Part shown: positions 1 through 7,375 of the stretch, one piece after another
Layout: each line of letters begins with the position of its first letter
Position numbering within the stretch: the stretch's first letter is position 1
Source of the DNA: Marinicauda algicola
GTDB lineage: Bacteria > Pseudomonadota > Alphaproteobacteria > Caulobacterales > Maricaulaceae
Length of the DNA: 64,000 nucleotides
Assembly: GCF_017161425.1 (NCBI RefSeq)
Contig: NZ_CP071057.1
Location: 124,001-188,000 of the forward strand
Direction of reading: 5' to 3'
The notes under the pieces: model-generated
The model's database searches: none
The model's input: the letters and a program-made list of their open reading frames with translations, nothing else
Told to the model about the DNA's origin: nothing
Made by a program: the position numbers and the translations under genes

Positions 1-245
1 ACCGCAAAGACTGCACGGTCGAGCGCTTCAGCCCCGACCAGGACGAGGAGGCCGACGGCTGGCTCACCCATCGCGGCAGCAAGTGGTATTTCCACTGGGA
101 CGAGGAAGACGAGGGTCCGGACGATGCCGCCTTCCGGCTCGGCGAGCACACGCTGCGCCTGGGCGATTACATCACCGTGCACAACGAGGCCGAGGACGAG
201 GACCTGGTCTACAAGGTGACCGAGACGACGCGGCTGAAGGGATGA
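1..245 (+). CDS. C-terminal end of a hypothetical protein (cut by window start)
   Basis: An open frame enters from the left edge (first full codon at base 3) and stops with TGA at 243-245, giving about 80 C-terminal residues. The piece is acidic, with runs such as DQDEEADG and WDEEDEGPDD, and ends in VTETTRLKG. I recognise no domain. Codon use, with G or C at nearly every third position, matches the surrounding host genes, which supports real coding. The next gene starts 68 bases downstream on the same strand. The start and most of the protein lie outside the window. Confidence 0.65.
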   Translation, partial: RKDCTVERFSPDQDEEADGWLTHRGSKWYFHWDEEDEGPDDAAFRLGEHTLRLGDYITVHNEAEDEDLVYKVTETTRLKG

Positions 246-312
246 GGCATTCCCGGCTTGCCCCGACTCGCCACCTGCGATAAGCAGCGCGCGCCGACCG
301 GAGGCCGGGTTC

Positions 313-783
313 ATGATCATCACCGCACTGCTGCTTGCCGGCGCCGTCGACGCCGAAGAGGCCGGGCTCAGCCGGGCGTCGGGCATCAGCCTCGCCCCGG
401 CCGCCGCGCGCTACCATCTCGAGGTCGAGATCCGCGAGGACGGCGCCCTGATCGCCTCGCCCTCCCTCGTGGTGCGCGAAGGCGAGACCGCGCGCCTCGC
501 CGTCGGCGGGCCGGACGGCTACCGCATCGAGCTCTCCGCCGAGCCGAGCCCCGCGGGTTGGTATGCGCCGCAGGCCGCCGACGACGTCTTCGTCTCCAGC
601 CGCCTGTTCCTGGCCGGCGGCGGCGCCTGGCGGCGCGTCGGCGATGCCATGGTCGCGATCGAGCCGGGCAGCGAGGCGCAGGCCGCCTTCGACCTGTCCG
701 GGGCGGGCTATGCGCGCGCGGGCGAGACCGCGCCGCTCGGCGAAATCAGCGTCTCCTACCGGATGACCCGCCCCGCGTCCTAG
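313..783 (+). CDS. Hypothetical exported protein, 156 aa
   Basis: The ATG is preceded by GGAGG at a sensible distance. The first 15 or so residues (MIITALLLAGAVDA) are hydrophobic with a plausible signal-peptidase site, so the protein is probably exported. The rest is a beta-rich pattern (YHLEVEIREDGALIASPSLV, then VREGETARLAVGG), of the kind seen in small periplasmic or outer-membrane-associated domains, with no family I can name. The stop codon overlaps by four bases the stop of the convergent peptidase gene. Function unknown; existence is well supported by the ribosome binding site and codon use. Confidence 0.6.
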   Translation: MIITALLLAGAVDAEEAGLSRASGISLAPAAARYHLEVEIREDGALIASPSLVVREGETARLAVGGPDGYRIELSAEPSPAGWYAPQAADDVFVSSRLFLAGGGAWRRVGDAMVAIEPGSEAQAAFDLSGAGYARAGETAPLGEISVSYRMTRPAS

Positions 784-1835
784 CCCTTCGCCGCCGCCAG
801 CAGCGTCCGTGCGAAGGCCGAGAGCGCCTTGGGCGTCGTGCTTTCCTGGTTGGAATGGTAGTTGAAGGTCGGCACCTGCAGCGTGGTGCCGGTGAACTCC
901 CCGTCGGACTTCGCGGCGATCTTGCCGAGCTCGGTCAGGCCGAGGGACTTGGCCGCCTCGCCGCGGGCGCTGCGCGCCTCGTTCTCCGCGGCGATGTAGT
1001 CGCACTTGTGGATCGCGGGAACCCCGCTCGCGCGCGCCGCCTGGTGGACGCGCTCGCCCATCTGCGGATCGAAGCTCGCGGTGGCGTCGCGCCGGCGCAG
1101 CACGACGGCGCCGGCCTGGGTGACGGCGCTGTCGTCGAAGGGCGTGGTGTCGAGCACAAGCAGGTCGCGGCGCGGCCCGAGCGCGTCCTTGGCCCAGTTC
1201 AGGAAATGGTCCGCCGAGCGCCCGATCTCCTCCTCCGCCGTGAACACGATCGTGCCCGGCAGCCCGTGCTCGGCGGCCACGCGCAGCACCGCCGCCGACA
1301 CCGGATTGTCCAGCTGGCCCACGACATAGGAGGAGCCGCGCTCCAGCCGGCGCGCGAAGGCGACCGGCGTACCCTCCGGCAGGCCCGCCATGTTGGCGAC
1401 CGACAGGGCGATATGGCCGTCGGGCTTGAGGATCACGTCGTCGATGTCGCCGTAGGCGATGCGCCCGCCGGTCCGGCGGTCGTAGGCGAAGACCTCCTCG
1501 CCGACATAGCGCTCGCGCACGCGCCGGGCGAGCAGGTCGCTGGCCGGGGCGAACTCGGCGTACTTCTCGTTCTTCACCGCGTGGGCGGCGTAGACGATCT
1601 CCCCGCCATTCCTGACGACCCCGCCATGGCGGTCGACATGGGCGAGCATGACCGGCCCCGGCGCGCCGAGATCGACCACGCACAGATTGCGCGGGTGCGA
1701 GACCGGAAAGCCCAGGCTCTCGAAATCGCGCGCGAGATGGTCGAGGAAGGGCGTCTCGTGGCCCACCACGCTCGGGAAGTCGAGATACTCGTTGGTCTTG
1801 GCCAGGATGCGCGCGGCAAGGGCGGGTTCGCTCAC
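780..1835 (-). CDS. M42-family metallopeptidase
   Basis: A 351-residue protein of the M42 co-catalytic metallo-aminopeptidase family. Expected metal ligands are visible in order: AHVD near residue 65, a GQLDNP aspartate, FTAEEEIG with the catalytic glutamate pair, VLDTTP, and a late YHSNQEST histidine. It probably trims peptides in the cytoplasm, but the AHVDRHGG site differs slightly from classical members, so substrate is uncertain. The GTG start overlaps the upstream FabH-like stop (GTGA), so the two genes are almost certainly co-translated. That pairing of a fatty-acid-type enzyme with a peptidase is unusual. Confidence 0.85.
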   Translation of the reverse strand: MSEPALAARILAKTNEYLDFPSVVGHETPFLDHLARDFESLGFPVSHPRNLCVVDLGAPGPVMLAHVDRHGGVVRNGGEIVYAAHAVKNEKYAEFAPASDLLARRVRERYVGEEVFAYDRRTGGRIAYGDIDDVILKPDGHIALSVANMAGLPEGTPVAFARRLERGSSYVVGQLDNPVSAAVLRVAAEHGLPGTIVFTAEEEIGRSADHFLNWAKDALGPRRDLLVLDTTPFDDSAVTQAGAVVLRRRDATASFDPQMGERVHQAARASGVPAIHKCDYIAAENEARSARGEAAKSLGLTELGKIAAKSDGEFTGTTLQVPTFNYHSNQESTTPKALSAFARTLLAAAKG

Positions 1836-2977
1836 CCCCGCTTCTCCACGAACACGGTGCCGGCCGAATAGCCCGCCCCGAAGCTGCACAGCACGCCCCG
1901 CTCGCCGGGCTTCATGTCGTCGGAATGCAGGTGGAAGGCGATGACCGAGCCGGCCGAGGAGGTATTGGCGTAGCGGTCCAGGATGGTCGGCGCGTCCTCG
2001 CCGCCGGCCTCGCGGCCGAACACCTTCTTGGCGATCATCAGGTTCATGTTGATGTTGGCCTGGTGCAGCCAGACGCGCTTGAGATCGTCCGCCTCGATGC
2101 CGAGATCGGCCATGTGGGCGAGGATCATCTCCGACACCATCGGGACGACCTCCTTGAACACCTTGCGGCCCTCCTGGACGAACAGCTTGTCGTCCTTCGG
2201 CTCCCCGTTCGGGGCCGGGCGGTTCTCGCCCGAGCGGCGCTCGCAGCGATTGAGGAAGCCGAAATTGTTGCGGATATTGTTGGAGAACTTGGTCTTCAGC
2301 CGCGTGCCGAGGATCGCCCAGCCCTCCTCCGACAGGTCCGCGCGCTCGACCAGCACCGCGGTCGCCACGTCGCCGAAGATGAAATGGCTGTCGCGGTCGC
2401 GCCAGTTCAGGTGCCCCGAGCAGATCTCCGGATTGACCACCAGGATCGCGCGCGCATTGCCGCCGCGGATCATGTCGGCGGCGGCCTGGATGCCGAAGGT
2501 CGCCGAGGAGCACGCCACGTTCATGTCGAAGCCGAAGCCCTCGATGCCGAGCGCCTCCTGCACCTCAATCGCCATGGCCGGATAGGCGCGCTGCATGTTG
2601 GACGCCGCGACGATGACCCCGTCCACGTCCTGCGGCCCCCGCCCGGCGCGTTCCAGCGCGTCGCGGCAGGCCTTCACCCCGATCTCGGCCAGGATGGAGA
2701 GTTCCTCGTTCGGCCGCGCCGGGATGTCGGGCACCATGCGCTCGACATCGAGCACGCCGGACTTGTTCACCACGTAGCGGCTCCTGATGCCGGAGGCCTT
2801 CTCGATGAACTCCACCGAGCTCGGCATCAGCGCCTCGCGCTCGCCGCGCTCGATCTCGCCGGCATGGCGCGCGTTGTAGCGTTCGACATAGGCGTTGAAG
2901 GACTCCACCAGCTCGGCGTTGGAGATGGACTCTTCAGGCGTCCACAGGCCCGTGGCACGGATCACGGCGGCGGTCAT
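1832..2977 (-). CDS. FabH-like beta-ketoacyl-ACP synthase III, 381 aa
   Basis: Thiolase-fold condensing enzyme of the longer FabH-like class (381 residues against about 320 for E. coli FabH). The catalytic triad is intact: Cys156 in VACSSATF, His305 in WLHQANIN and Asn338 in RYANTSSAGS. By family it would join an acyl-CoA starter to malonyl-ACP or a similar extender; the exact substrate cannot be read from sequence. The start was chosen at 2977 because AGGAG lies eight bases upstream; the frame stays open further upstream but without such a site. It is first in a two-gene operon with the M42 peptidase. Confidence 0.88.
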   Translation of the reverse strand: MTAAVIRATGLWTPEESISNAELVESFNAYVERYNARHAGEIERGEREALMPSSVEFIEKASGIRSRYVVNKSGVLDVERMVPDIPARPNEELSILAEIGVKACRDALERAGRGPQDVDGVIVAASNMQRAYPAMAIEVQEALGIEGFGFDMNVACSSATFGIQAAADMIRGGNARAILVVNPEICSGHLNWRDRDSHFIFGDVATAVLVERADLSEEGWAILGTRLKTKFSNNIRNNFGFLNRCERRSGENRPAPNGEPKDDKLFVQEGRKVFKEVVPMVSEMILAHMADLGIEADDLKRVWLHQANINMNLMIAKKVFGREAGGEDAPTILDRYANTSSAGSVIAFHLHSDDMKPGERGVLCSFGAGYSAGTVFVEKRG

Positions 2978-3084
2978 CGGCACTCCTGCAAGGCAAGATC
3001 GAAGCGTTGGAGCGCAAACTATCGCCGCCCGGCCGCTCTTGTCGACCGCCGAGCGCCCGCTCGCTGCCAAAGCTGCAGCCTCTG

Positions 3085-3273
3085 TCAGGGCTTCTCGCGT
3101 CCGGGCGGGGGTTTCTCGTAGGCCTCGCGCGTCGCCTCGCGGCGCTGCTCGCGCTCGTGGGGGCCGCGCTCCTTGCGGGCCTGGCGCGAGCGCCACAGGG
3201 CCCAGCCGAGGACGAGGGCGAGGATCGCGACGCCGGCCACGGTGGCCAGCATCCAGAGGCTTCCAGGCGGCAT
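3085..3273 (-). CDS. Small single-pass membrane protein, 62 aa
   Basis: One hydrophobic helix spans about residues 7-26 (LWMLATVAGVAILALVLGWA), followed by a highly charged Arg/Glu/Lys tail, so the tail probably faces the cytoplasm. A strong GGGAGGAG ribosome binding site stands just before the ATG, which makes this more than a chance frame. No named family recognised. It lies alone between the FabH-like gene and the helix-turn-helix protein, all on the minus strand. Confidence 0.6.
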   Translation of the reverse strand: MPPGSLWMLATVAGVAILALVLGWALWRSRQARKERGPHEREQRREATREAYEKPPPGREKP

Positions 3274-3298
3274 GGGATCTCCTCCCGTTTCTTCCGTC

Positions 3299-4087
3299 TC
3301 ACCGGGACGAAGCGGGCGGCCCGCCGCGAGGTTCCCCGTGCTGCGTGAAGCCGTACTCGGCGTCGAGATCGCGGCTCTCCCGGTCCGGCGGCCAGTATCC
3401 GCCCGGCGTGCCGCCGCCCGGCGCCGCCTCCTCCTCCTCGCGTTCGCGTTCGAGCAGGCGGGCGATCTTGGCTTCCAGCGCCGCCCGGCGCGCCTGATAG
3501 TTCTGCGAGTCGTCCTGGGGCAGCGGCAGCCCCGCCAGCAGGCGCGCGGCGAGCAGCATGCGCTCGGCCAGGCGCATCGCCTCGCCGGCGGTTTTCAGCT
3601 CGCCCGCCTCCATCAGCGCCATCGCCCCCTTGAACGCCCGCTCCCCCGCCGCGCGCGCCTCCAGCGGCGTCATGGGCGGGGGTGCAGCCGCGCCCTCTCC
3701 ACCCCCACCCTCACCCCCACCGTCACCCCCACCCTCATTGTCATGGCCCGGCTCGACCGGGCCACCCATGCCTGAACGGTTGAGGCTGCCCTCAGCGTCA
3801 GGACCTGGGTCCCCCGGTCCGTGCTGCGCACGGCCGGAGGATGACGGGGAAGGGGAAGAGGAAAGGGAAGAGGAAAGGGAAGGCGGAGACGACGCGAACA
3901 CCGCCCGCAGCCGCGCCGCCGCGATGTCCTTGCCGCGCCAGCCCCCTTCGGCGGCCCAGCGGAACAGCGTGGACACCGGCACGGCGAGCTCGCGCGCGAT
4001 CTCGTGCATCGCCATGCCCGCCTCGCGCATCTCGCGCGCCGCCGCCACCAGGTCGGCCCGCTCGTCCTCGGATCGGAAATTCGTCAT
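3299..4087 (-). CDS. Helix-turn-helix protein interrupted by an in-frame palindromic repeat
   Basis: About 262 residues. The N-terminal 50 (AREMREAGMAMHEIARELAV, then PVSTLFRWAAEGGW) form a clear helix-turn-helix of the Hin/terminase-small-subunit style. The C-terminal part (ARAAGERAFKGAMALMEAGE to LEREREEEEA) is a helical, probably coiled-coil domain. Between them lies a Ser/Pro-rich then Gly/Glu-rich low-complexity linker, of which about residues 78-116 are encoded by a dispersed repeat (3739-3855) that keeps the frame open. The start at 4087 begins with the conserved-looking MTNFRSEDERADL; a start at 4183 would run through a second repeat copy and is rejected. Role unknown, possibly DNA binding. 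Confidence 0.6.
   Translation of the reverse strand: MTNFRSEDERADLVAAAREMREAGMAMHEIARELAVPVSTLFRWAAEGGWRGKDIAAARLRAVFASSPPSLSSSLSSSPSPSSSGRAQHGPGDPGPDAEGSLNRSGMGGPVEPGHDNEGGGDGGGEGGGGEGAAAPPPMTPLEARAAGERAFKGAMALMEAGELKTAGEAMRLAERMLLAARLLAGLPLPQDDSQNYQARRAALEAKIARLLEREREEEEAAPGGGTPGGYWPPDRESRDLDAEYGFTQHGEPRGGPPASSR
3696..3738. repeat. Imperfect C-rich tandem repeat (CACCCCCAC type)
   Basis: Reading the plus strand, units of the form CACCCCCAC or CACCCTCAC recur back to back just before the palindromic element. On the gene strand they encode a Gly/Glu-rich run. They look like slippage-expanded sequence within the linker of the helix-turn-helix gene. Confidence 0.6.
3739..3855. repeat. Dispersed palindromic repeat, copy A (inside a gene)
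   Basis: Begins TGTCATGGCCCGG, contains ACCGGGCCACCCATGCCT, and ends with TGGGTCCCCCGGTCCG, GCTGCGC and CGGCCGGA followed by ATGAC. Copy B at 4157-4277 has the same ends, the same order and nearly the same length, while the middle differs. Internal inverted repeats (CCCGG/CCGGG and GGTCCG/CGGCC) would fold into hairpins. Here the element sits inside the helix-turn-helix gene and is translated in frame. Confidence 0.8.
3846..3888. repeat. Purine-rich tandem repeat (GGGAAGAGGAAA type)
   Basis: On the plus strand the units GGGGAAG, GGAAAGGGAAGA and GGAAAGGGAAG follow each other. On the gene strand this is the Ser/Pro-rich stretch SSPSPSSS-like. With the C-rich repeat on the other side, it brackets repeat copy A. 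Confidence 0.55.
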
Positions 4088-4156
4088 GGGGGGAGTGTAC
4101 GCGCGGGGGCAGGGGAGGGGGATAAGCGCGTCGCCCTCTCCCCCGCCTTCACGCCG

Positions 4157-4277
4157 TGTCATGGCCCGGTTAAACCGGGCCACCCATGCCTCTCCGGTGA
4201 CCAGGTGCGCGGCGTATCCGTTACGGCATGGGTCCCCCGGTCCGCGCTGCGCGCGGCCGGAGAATGACAGGGAAGGG
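4157..4277. repeat. Dispersed palindromic repeat, copy B (intergenic)
   Basis: Same left end (TGTCATGGCCCGG) and right end (TGGGTCCCCCGGTCCG, then CGGCCGGAGAATGAC) as copy A. The left hairpin CCCGGTTAAACCGGG is perfect here. The stretch 4088-4402 between the helix-turn-helix gene and the next gene holds this copy, the short repeat at 4310-4340, and no coding sequence that I can support. Confidence 0.8.
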
Positions 4278-4309
4278 AAGCGTCAATCTCCCCGGCCATC
4301 CCCCACCCT

Positions 4310-4340
4310 CGTCATTCCGGCGAAAGCCGGAACCCAGGGA
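4310..4340. repeat. Short intergenic repeat of the GTCATTCCGGCGAAAGCCGGAA type
   Basis: The core TTCCGGCGAAAGCCGGAA is a perfect seven-base-pair stem with a four-base loop (TTCCGGC/GCCGGAA). Repeats of this shape, followed by CCCAGG, are widespread between proteobacterial genes. Only one copy is seen in this window. Confidence 0.7.
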
Positions 4341-4402
4341 TCGTAAAGCGCCGCGCTTGACGCCCGCGCCCCTCGCGTTAACGTTTCATCCATCATCGGG
4401 GG

Positions 4403-5134
4403 ATGGGGGATTTCATGGAAGATGTGCTGGCGTTACTCGCCGGGCTGGTCGAGGCAGTCCGGTCGAGCCGCGTCTATGAGGGGCTCACTTCCTATACGGC
4501 ACAGCGCATCTACGCGCTTGCGGGAATGCTGCTCATTACCGGACTCGCCGTCCTCACGGCCATAGGCCCCCTGCGCGGGCTTCATCGCGAGACGGACTAC
4601 GAGACACTTGTGAAACGCCTGAAAATCCCCGGGCCCGAGCCGAGCCGGGCCGCCACCATCGCCGCGCAGAAGGCGCGCAAGCTCGAAACGGCCCGTGACT
4701 ACGCCCAGTGCACCATCGGGCGTATCGCCATCACGGCGCTTCTTGGCGTCGTGTTGCCCTTTGCCGCCATCCTGACCGTCACCTGGCAGGGCGGCTGGTT
4801 CTTTCCCGGTCAGCCGGTCCTCGTGGAGGCCGGTTCCCGGACCCCGATCCCCCATCCCGACGCGGGACAGCTTTCCGCTTTCGGTCTCGACCTTCTGCTG
4901 AAGGGCGGGCTCAACGACGTGATCGAGACCTTCGAATGGGAGATCGGCCAGGTACGCCACGCCGCCACGAACTACCCCTACGCGACGCTGATCCTGCTCT
5001 TCCGGCTGGTCGCCGACCTCTTCGTGATCAGCCTGCTCTTCTACGCCGGCCGCACGGCGCTGAACTGGCGCCGCGCCTCCGCAGAGGTGATGAGAGAAGC
5101 GCAGAACCGCGAACTCGCCTCCGCAGGCGCCTGA
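4403..5134 (+). CDS. Multi-pass membrane protein, unknown function, 243 aa
   Basis: Three hydrophobic segments are visible: about residues 36-55 (IYALAGMLLITGLAVLTAIG), 105-128 (IGRIAITALLGVVLPFAAIL) and 195-220 (LILLFRLVADLFVISLLFYA). A soluble loop of about 65 residues lies between the second and third. A G-rich stretch precedes the ATG; a second in-frame ATG four codons later is also possible. No family recognised. Base composition matches the host chromosome, so I place it outside the CBASS island that begins about 190 bases downstream. Confidence 0.65.
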   Translation: MGDFMEDVLALLAGLVEAVRSSRVYEGLTSYTAQRIYALAGMLLITGLAVLTAIGPLRGLHRETDYETLVKRLKIPGPEPSRAATIAAQKARKLETARDYAQCTIGRIAITALLGVVLPFAAILTVTWQGGWFFPGQPVLVEAGSRTPIPHPDAGQLSAFGLDLLLKGGLNDVIETFEWEIGQVRHAATNYPYATLILLFRLVADLFVISLLFYAGRTALNWRRASAEVMREAQNRELASAGA

Positions 5135-5170
5135 GCATCCAACCCCCATGGCGGAGCGTACGCCGGAGAA

Positions 5171-5237
5171 CGGATGAACCGGTCTCGATCCATGCGGCCT
5201 TGCTTGTCCCCGCGCAGGCGGGGAACCGGCTCATCCG
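5171..5237. repeat. Nested inverted repeat at the left edge of the CBASS island
   Basis: Outer arms CGGATGAACCGG (5171-5182) and CCGGCTCATCCG (5226-5237) match at 11 of 12 positions. Inside is a perfect hairpin TCCCCGC/GCGGGGA (5207-5213 and 5218-5224) with a GCAG loop. The composition falls from host-like to AT-richer just to the right. It may be a dispersed repeat, a terminator-like structure, or a scar of the insertion. Confidence 0.5.
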
Positions 5238-5323
5238 TCCGGCAGACTGGCTGGCATGGCGGGCCGGACCGGTCGAGGAAGATGTGTGTCCCCACATATG
5301 CCCGTATTCCTAAAGGCCAATTA

Positions 5324-6052
5324 TCATCCCGCTTCTTGCTTTCTGCGCATAGTAATTCTTCCGGCCGCGTTAAGGCCCTTCCGCCAGGATCGATTGTTCC
5401 AATAGACGCCCGATAATTCGTCTGCAGAGACGACATCCAGCATGGCAGCGCCAAGAAAGTTATCTTCATCAGTCGCTTCAACGCTCGCGTTGAATTGTCT
5501 GAAGCCCCAAAAGACACGAGCTGGGTAATCTGTGCACTTGCGGATGAGTTCGAACACCACGGTGCGCGATTGCCGCAACGGCGTCGTGTCATTTGGATGA
5601 AAGGTCGCCTCGGCTTTCTCCCAGCCGATCTTAATCGTTGCATCAAACTTCGTAAGAGCTGGTTCTGGAATCGTTTCAGGCGCGTTGACAGGGTCAAACG
5701 GTCCCGCGGCCATATCACTACTAGCCTTTAATAGGGCGCTGATCGTTGGCCAGTTTGACTCAACCTCGACGTCCCAGTGACCGTCCAAATCCTCGAAAAC
5801 ATGTGTCCGGAGGAAGCCACCGACCAACGGAAGCCGCCAGAGCCACTTTCGAACGGGTGGGAGGAAGGGCGTGATCAAAATTGCCCAAGCCAGTACCGCC
5901 AGCCAACGTGGGGCGAGATCGACGTCCGCTCCGATTTCGAGGCCGAATATTACCGCGATAGAGGCAGAAATCGCGTTAATAAACGCACTTAGCAGCAGCA
6001 CCACGATCGCTGCGGCTGTAATCCAGAACCCTAGTCCAAGTACCCTAGCCAT
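5324..6052 (-). CDS. cap15: CBASS effector: Cap15-like two-TM beta-barrel protein
   Basis: A 242-residue protein with two N-terminal membrane helices (about residues 8-36 and 48-66) and a beta-rich C-terminal domain opening with LDGHWDVEVESNW at 89-101. This layout and motif fit the S-2TMbeta / Cap15 family. Family members bind the cyclic nucleotide from the CD-NTase in the beta-barrel domain, oligomerise and disrupt the inner membrane, stopping phage by killing the cell. It is transcribed away from the CD-NTase gene, with 75 bases between starts. The start at 6052 places the first helix at the N-terminus; an upstream ATG at 6148 would overlap the CD-NTase gene. Family assigned by architecture and motif, without a database search. 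Confidence 0.75.
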   Translation of the reverse strand: MARVLGLGFWITAAAIVVLLLSAFINAISASIAVIFGLEIGADVDLAPRWLAVLAWAILITPFLPPVRKWLWRLPLVGGFLRTHVFEDLDGHWDVEVESNWPTISALLKASSDMAAGPFDPVNAPETIPEPALTKFDATIKIGWEKAEATFHPNDTTPLRQSRTVVFELIRKCTDYPARVFWGFRQFNASVEATDEDNFLGAAMLDVVSADELSGVYWNNRSWRKGLNAAGRITMRRKQEAG

Positions 6053-6127
6053 TTTTCGAAGGACACCCCTTGCGCCGGCGAACGCCGACCCCACAATATA
6101 TTGGGGATCGGTGGTCGGAGAAATAGC
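6053..6127. promoter_or_regulatory. Divergent CBASS promoter region with AT-rich palindrome
   Basis: The 75 bases between the effector and CD-NTase starts contain the perfect palindrome CAATATATTG (6094-6103), flanked by C-runs on the left and G-runs on the right. TATATT within it reads as a possible -10 element on both strands. GGAG at 6117-6120 is the CD-NTase ribosome binding site. I see no clean -35 on either side, so promoter calls are tentative. Confidence 0.45.
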
Positions 6128-7375
6128 ATGACCAAGGCTAACGCGCACGGGCTATTCGTAGGCTTGAAAAGCGAGGACAGCTTCAAGCGCAAAATTCACA
6201 TCGACAACGGAGACCGAGAAGACGCGCTCTTACGAGACGCGGATAAGCATATTCGGACGAAGCTGAGAGAGGCGTTTAGTCAAGTTGGCAAATTGCTGGA
6301 GTCCGACGAGGGACGTAGGCGGCGAGTAACTGGGCGAAGCAATGAGGCGATTTCAAAATCTGGTCAGGTCCGCGCCATCGATGTCCGGTTTCTCCGGCAA
6401 GGGTCGTTTGCGTACCAGACGCTAGTCCGCCCCGCACGGAACCCGCCGCAAGAAATCGATTTGGACGATGGGGTCTATGTGCCTGTGGAGTTTGTAAACG
6501 GGCAGCCGATCTTCCCGTCGGAGGCGCTTTTCTATGTCGTTGAGCAGGCGTTGCAGCCGCTATTACGTGAGCGCCCCAGTTGGAAGCTTATCCGTAAGAA
6601 GACCTGTATAAGGATCCAACTAGGGAACAATGGCGCGCATATCGATCTGCCTCTGTTCGCGGTCGAGAAATCCCAGTTCGAGCGCGTGGAGAAGAATTTT
6701 TCTGATGCATTCGGAGCAGAGGCGCGCAGCGCCAAGATTTTGAATGAAACGGGACTTCCAGAGCGCGACAAATATTATCGAGTGCCATCCGACGCGATTT
6801 TCCTTGCACATAGGACGGACGACTGGGTCCCATCGGACCCCAAGGCTTTTCAAGACTGGTTCGAGCTATGGGTGTCGGAATTGGGTCCGGTATGCCGGCG
6901 CGCATCGATGTACGTAAAGGCTTGGCGCGACCACCACTTCGAGAAAAGCGATCTAACGTCTCTGGCGATCACGGTGACCGTGGTGCGAGCTCTGAAAGAG
7001 CTCGATGGCAAACCCGCTGATGATCGGGATGATCAGATTTCGCTTATAATCTTCAGAAAGCTCCGGGAATATATTGCCGGTGATGGAATTTTCCATCCGA
7101 TCACGGAATCCCGACTTGACGAGGAATGGACTGACGAGGGGCGTGCGACACTAATCCGCGCTATCGATGCGGCGATAAACGAGCTCGAAGCGGCGCTGCA
7201 TCGCACCACGCACAAACAGTTGGTGGTAAACCATCTTCGGTCCGCCTTCGGGGTTCGGTTTCCCGACTGCCCGGATTCTGTGAAAGTCGATGGTGCTAGC
7301 CAAGTGGCCGTGTTGACAGAGGAAAAGGCGGCGCATGTGCCTCATCCGAGCATTATTTCCTCGACCTCAGGATGA
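6128..7375 (+). CDS. CD-NTase, DncV-like cyclic oligonucleotide synthase (CBASS)
   Basis: A 415-residue enzyme of the cGAS/DncV-like nucleotidyltransferase superfamily. The active site is complete: QGSFAYQT at 91-98, then EIDLDDGVYVP with Asp111 and Asp113, then the third acid in HIDLP (Asp173). The QGSFxY...DxDDGxYxP arrangement closely resembles Vibrio DncV, so it is probably a clade A enzyme making a cyclic dinucleotide such as 3',3'-cGAMP; the product is inference. The last residue is glycine (ISSTSG), as expected for a protein whose C-terminus is activated and conjugated by Cap2. Start chosen at the ATG after GGAG; the stop overlaps the cap2 start (ATGA). Confidence 0.92.
   Translation: MTKANAHGLFVGLKSEDSFKRKIHIDNGDREDALLRDADKHIRTKLREAFSQVGKLLESDEGRRRRVTGRSNEAISKSGQVRAIDVRFLRQGSFAYQTLVRPARNPPQEIDLDDGVYVPVEFVNGQPIFPSEALFYVVEQALQPLLRERPSWKLIRKKTCIRIQLGNNGAHIDLPLFAVEKSQFERVEKNFSDAFGAEARSAKILNETGLPERDKYYRVPSDAIFLAHRTDDWVPSDPKAFQDWFELWVSELGPVCRRASMYVKAWRDHHFEKSDLTSLAITVTVVRALKELDGKPADDRDDQISLIIFRKLREYIAGDGIFHPITESRLDEEWTDEGRATLIRAIDAAINELEAALHRTTHKQLVVNHLRSAFGVRFPDCPDSVKVDGASQVAVLTEEKAAHVPHPSIISSTSG

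Noticed and set aside
2978-3196. Upstream extension of the FabH-like gene
   Set aside because: The frame is open, but the AGGAG site before 2977 and the conserved N-terminus mark the real start; the extension overlaps the small membrane protein gene.
3558-4346. A 262-codon plus-strand frame through the repeat region
   Set aside because: It reads through both palindromic repeats and low-complexity DNA opposite a gene with a helix-turn-helix, and has no ribosome site or recognisable domain.
5207-5224. Hairpin TCCCCGC/GCGGGGA that resembles half of a type I-E CRISPR repeat
   Set aside because: It occurs once, with no spacer-repeat periodicity and no cas genes. It fits a dispersed hairpin repeat better.
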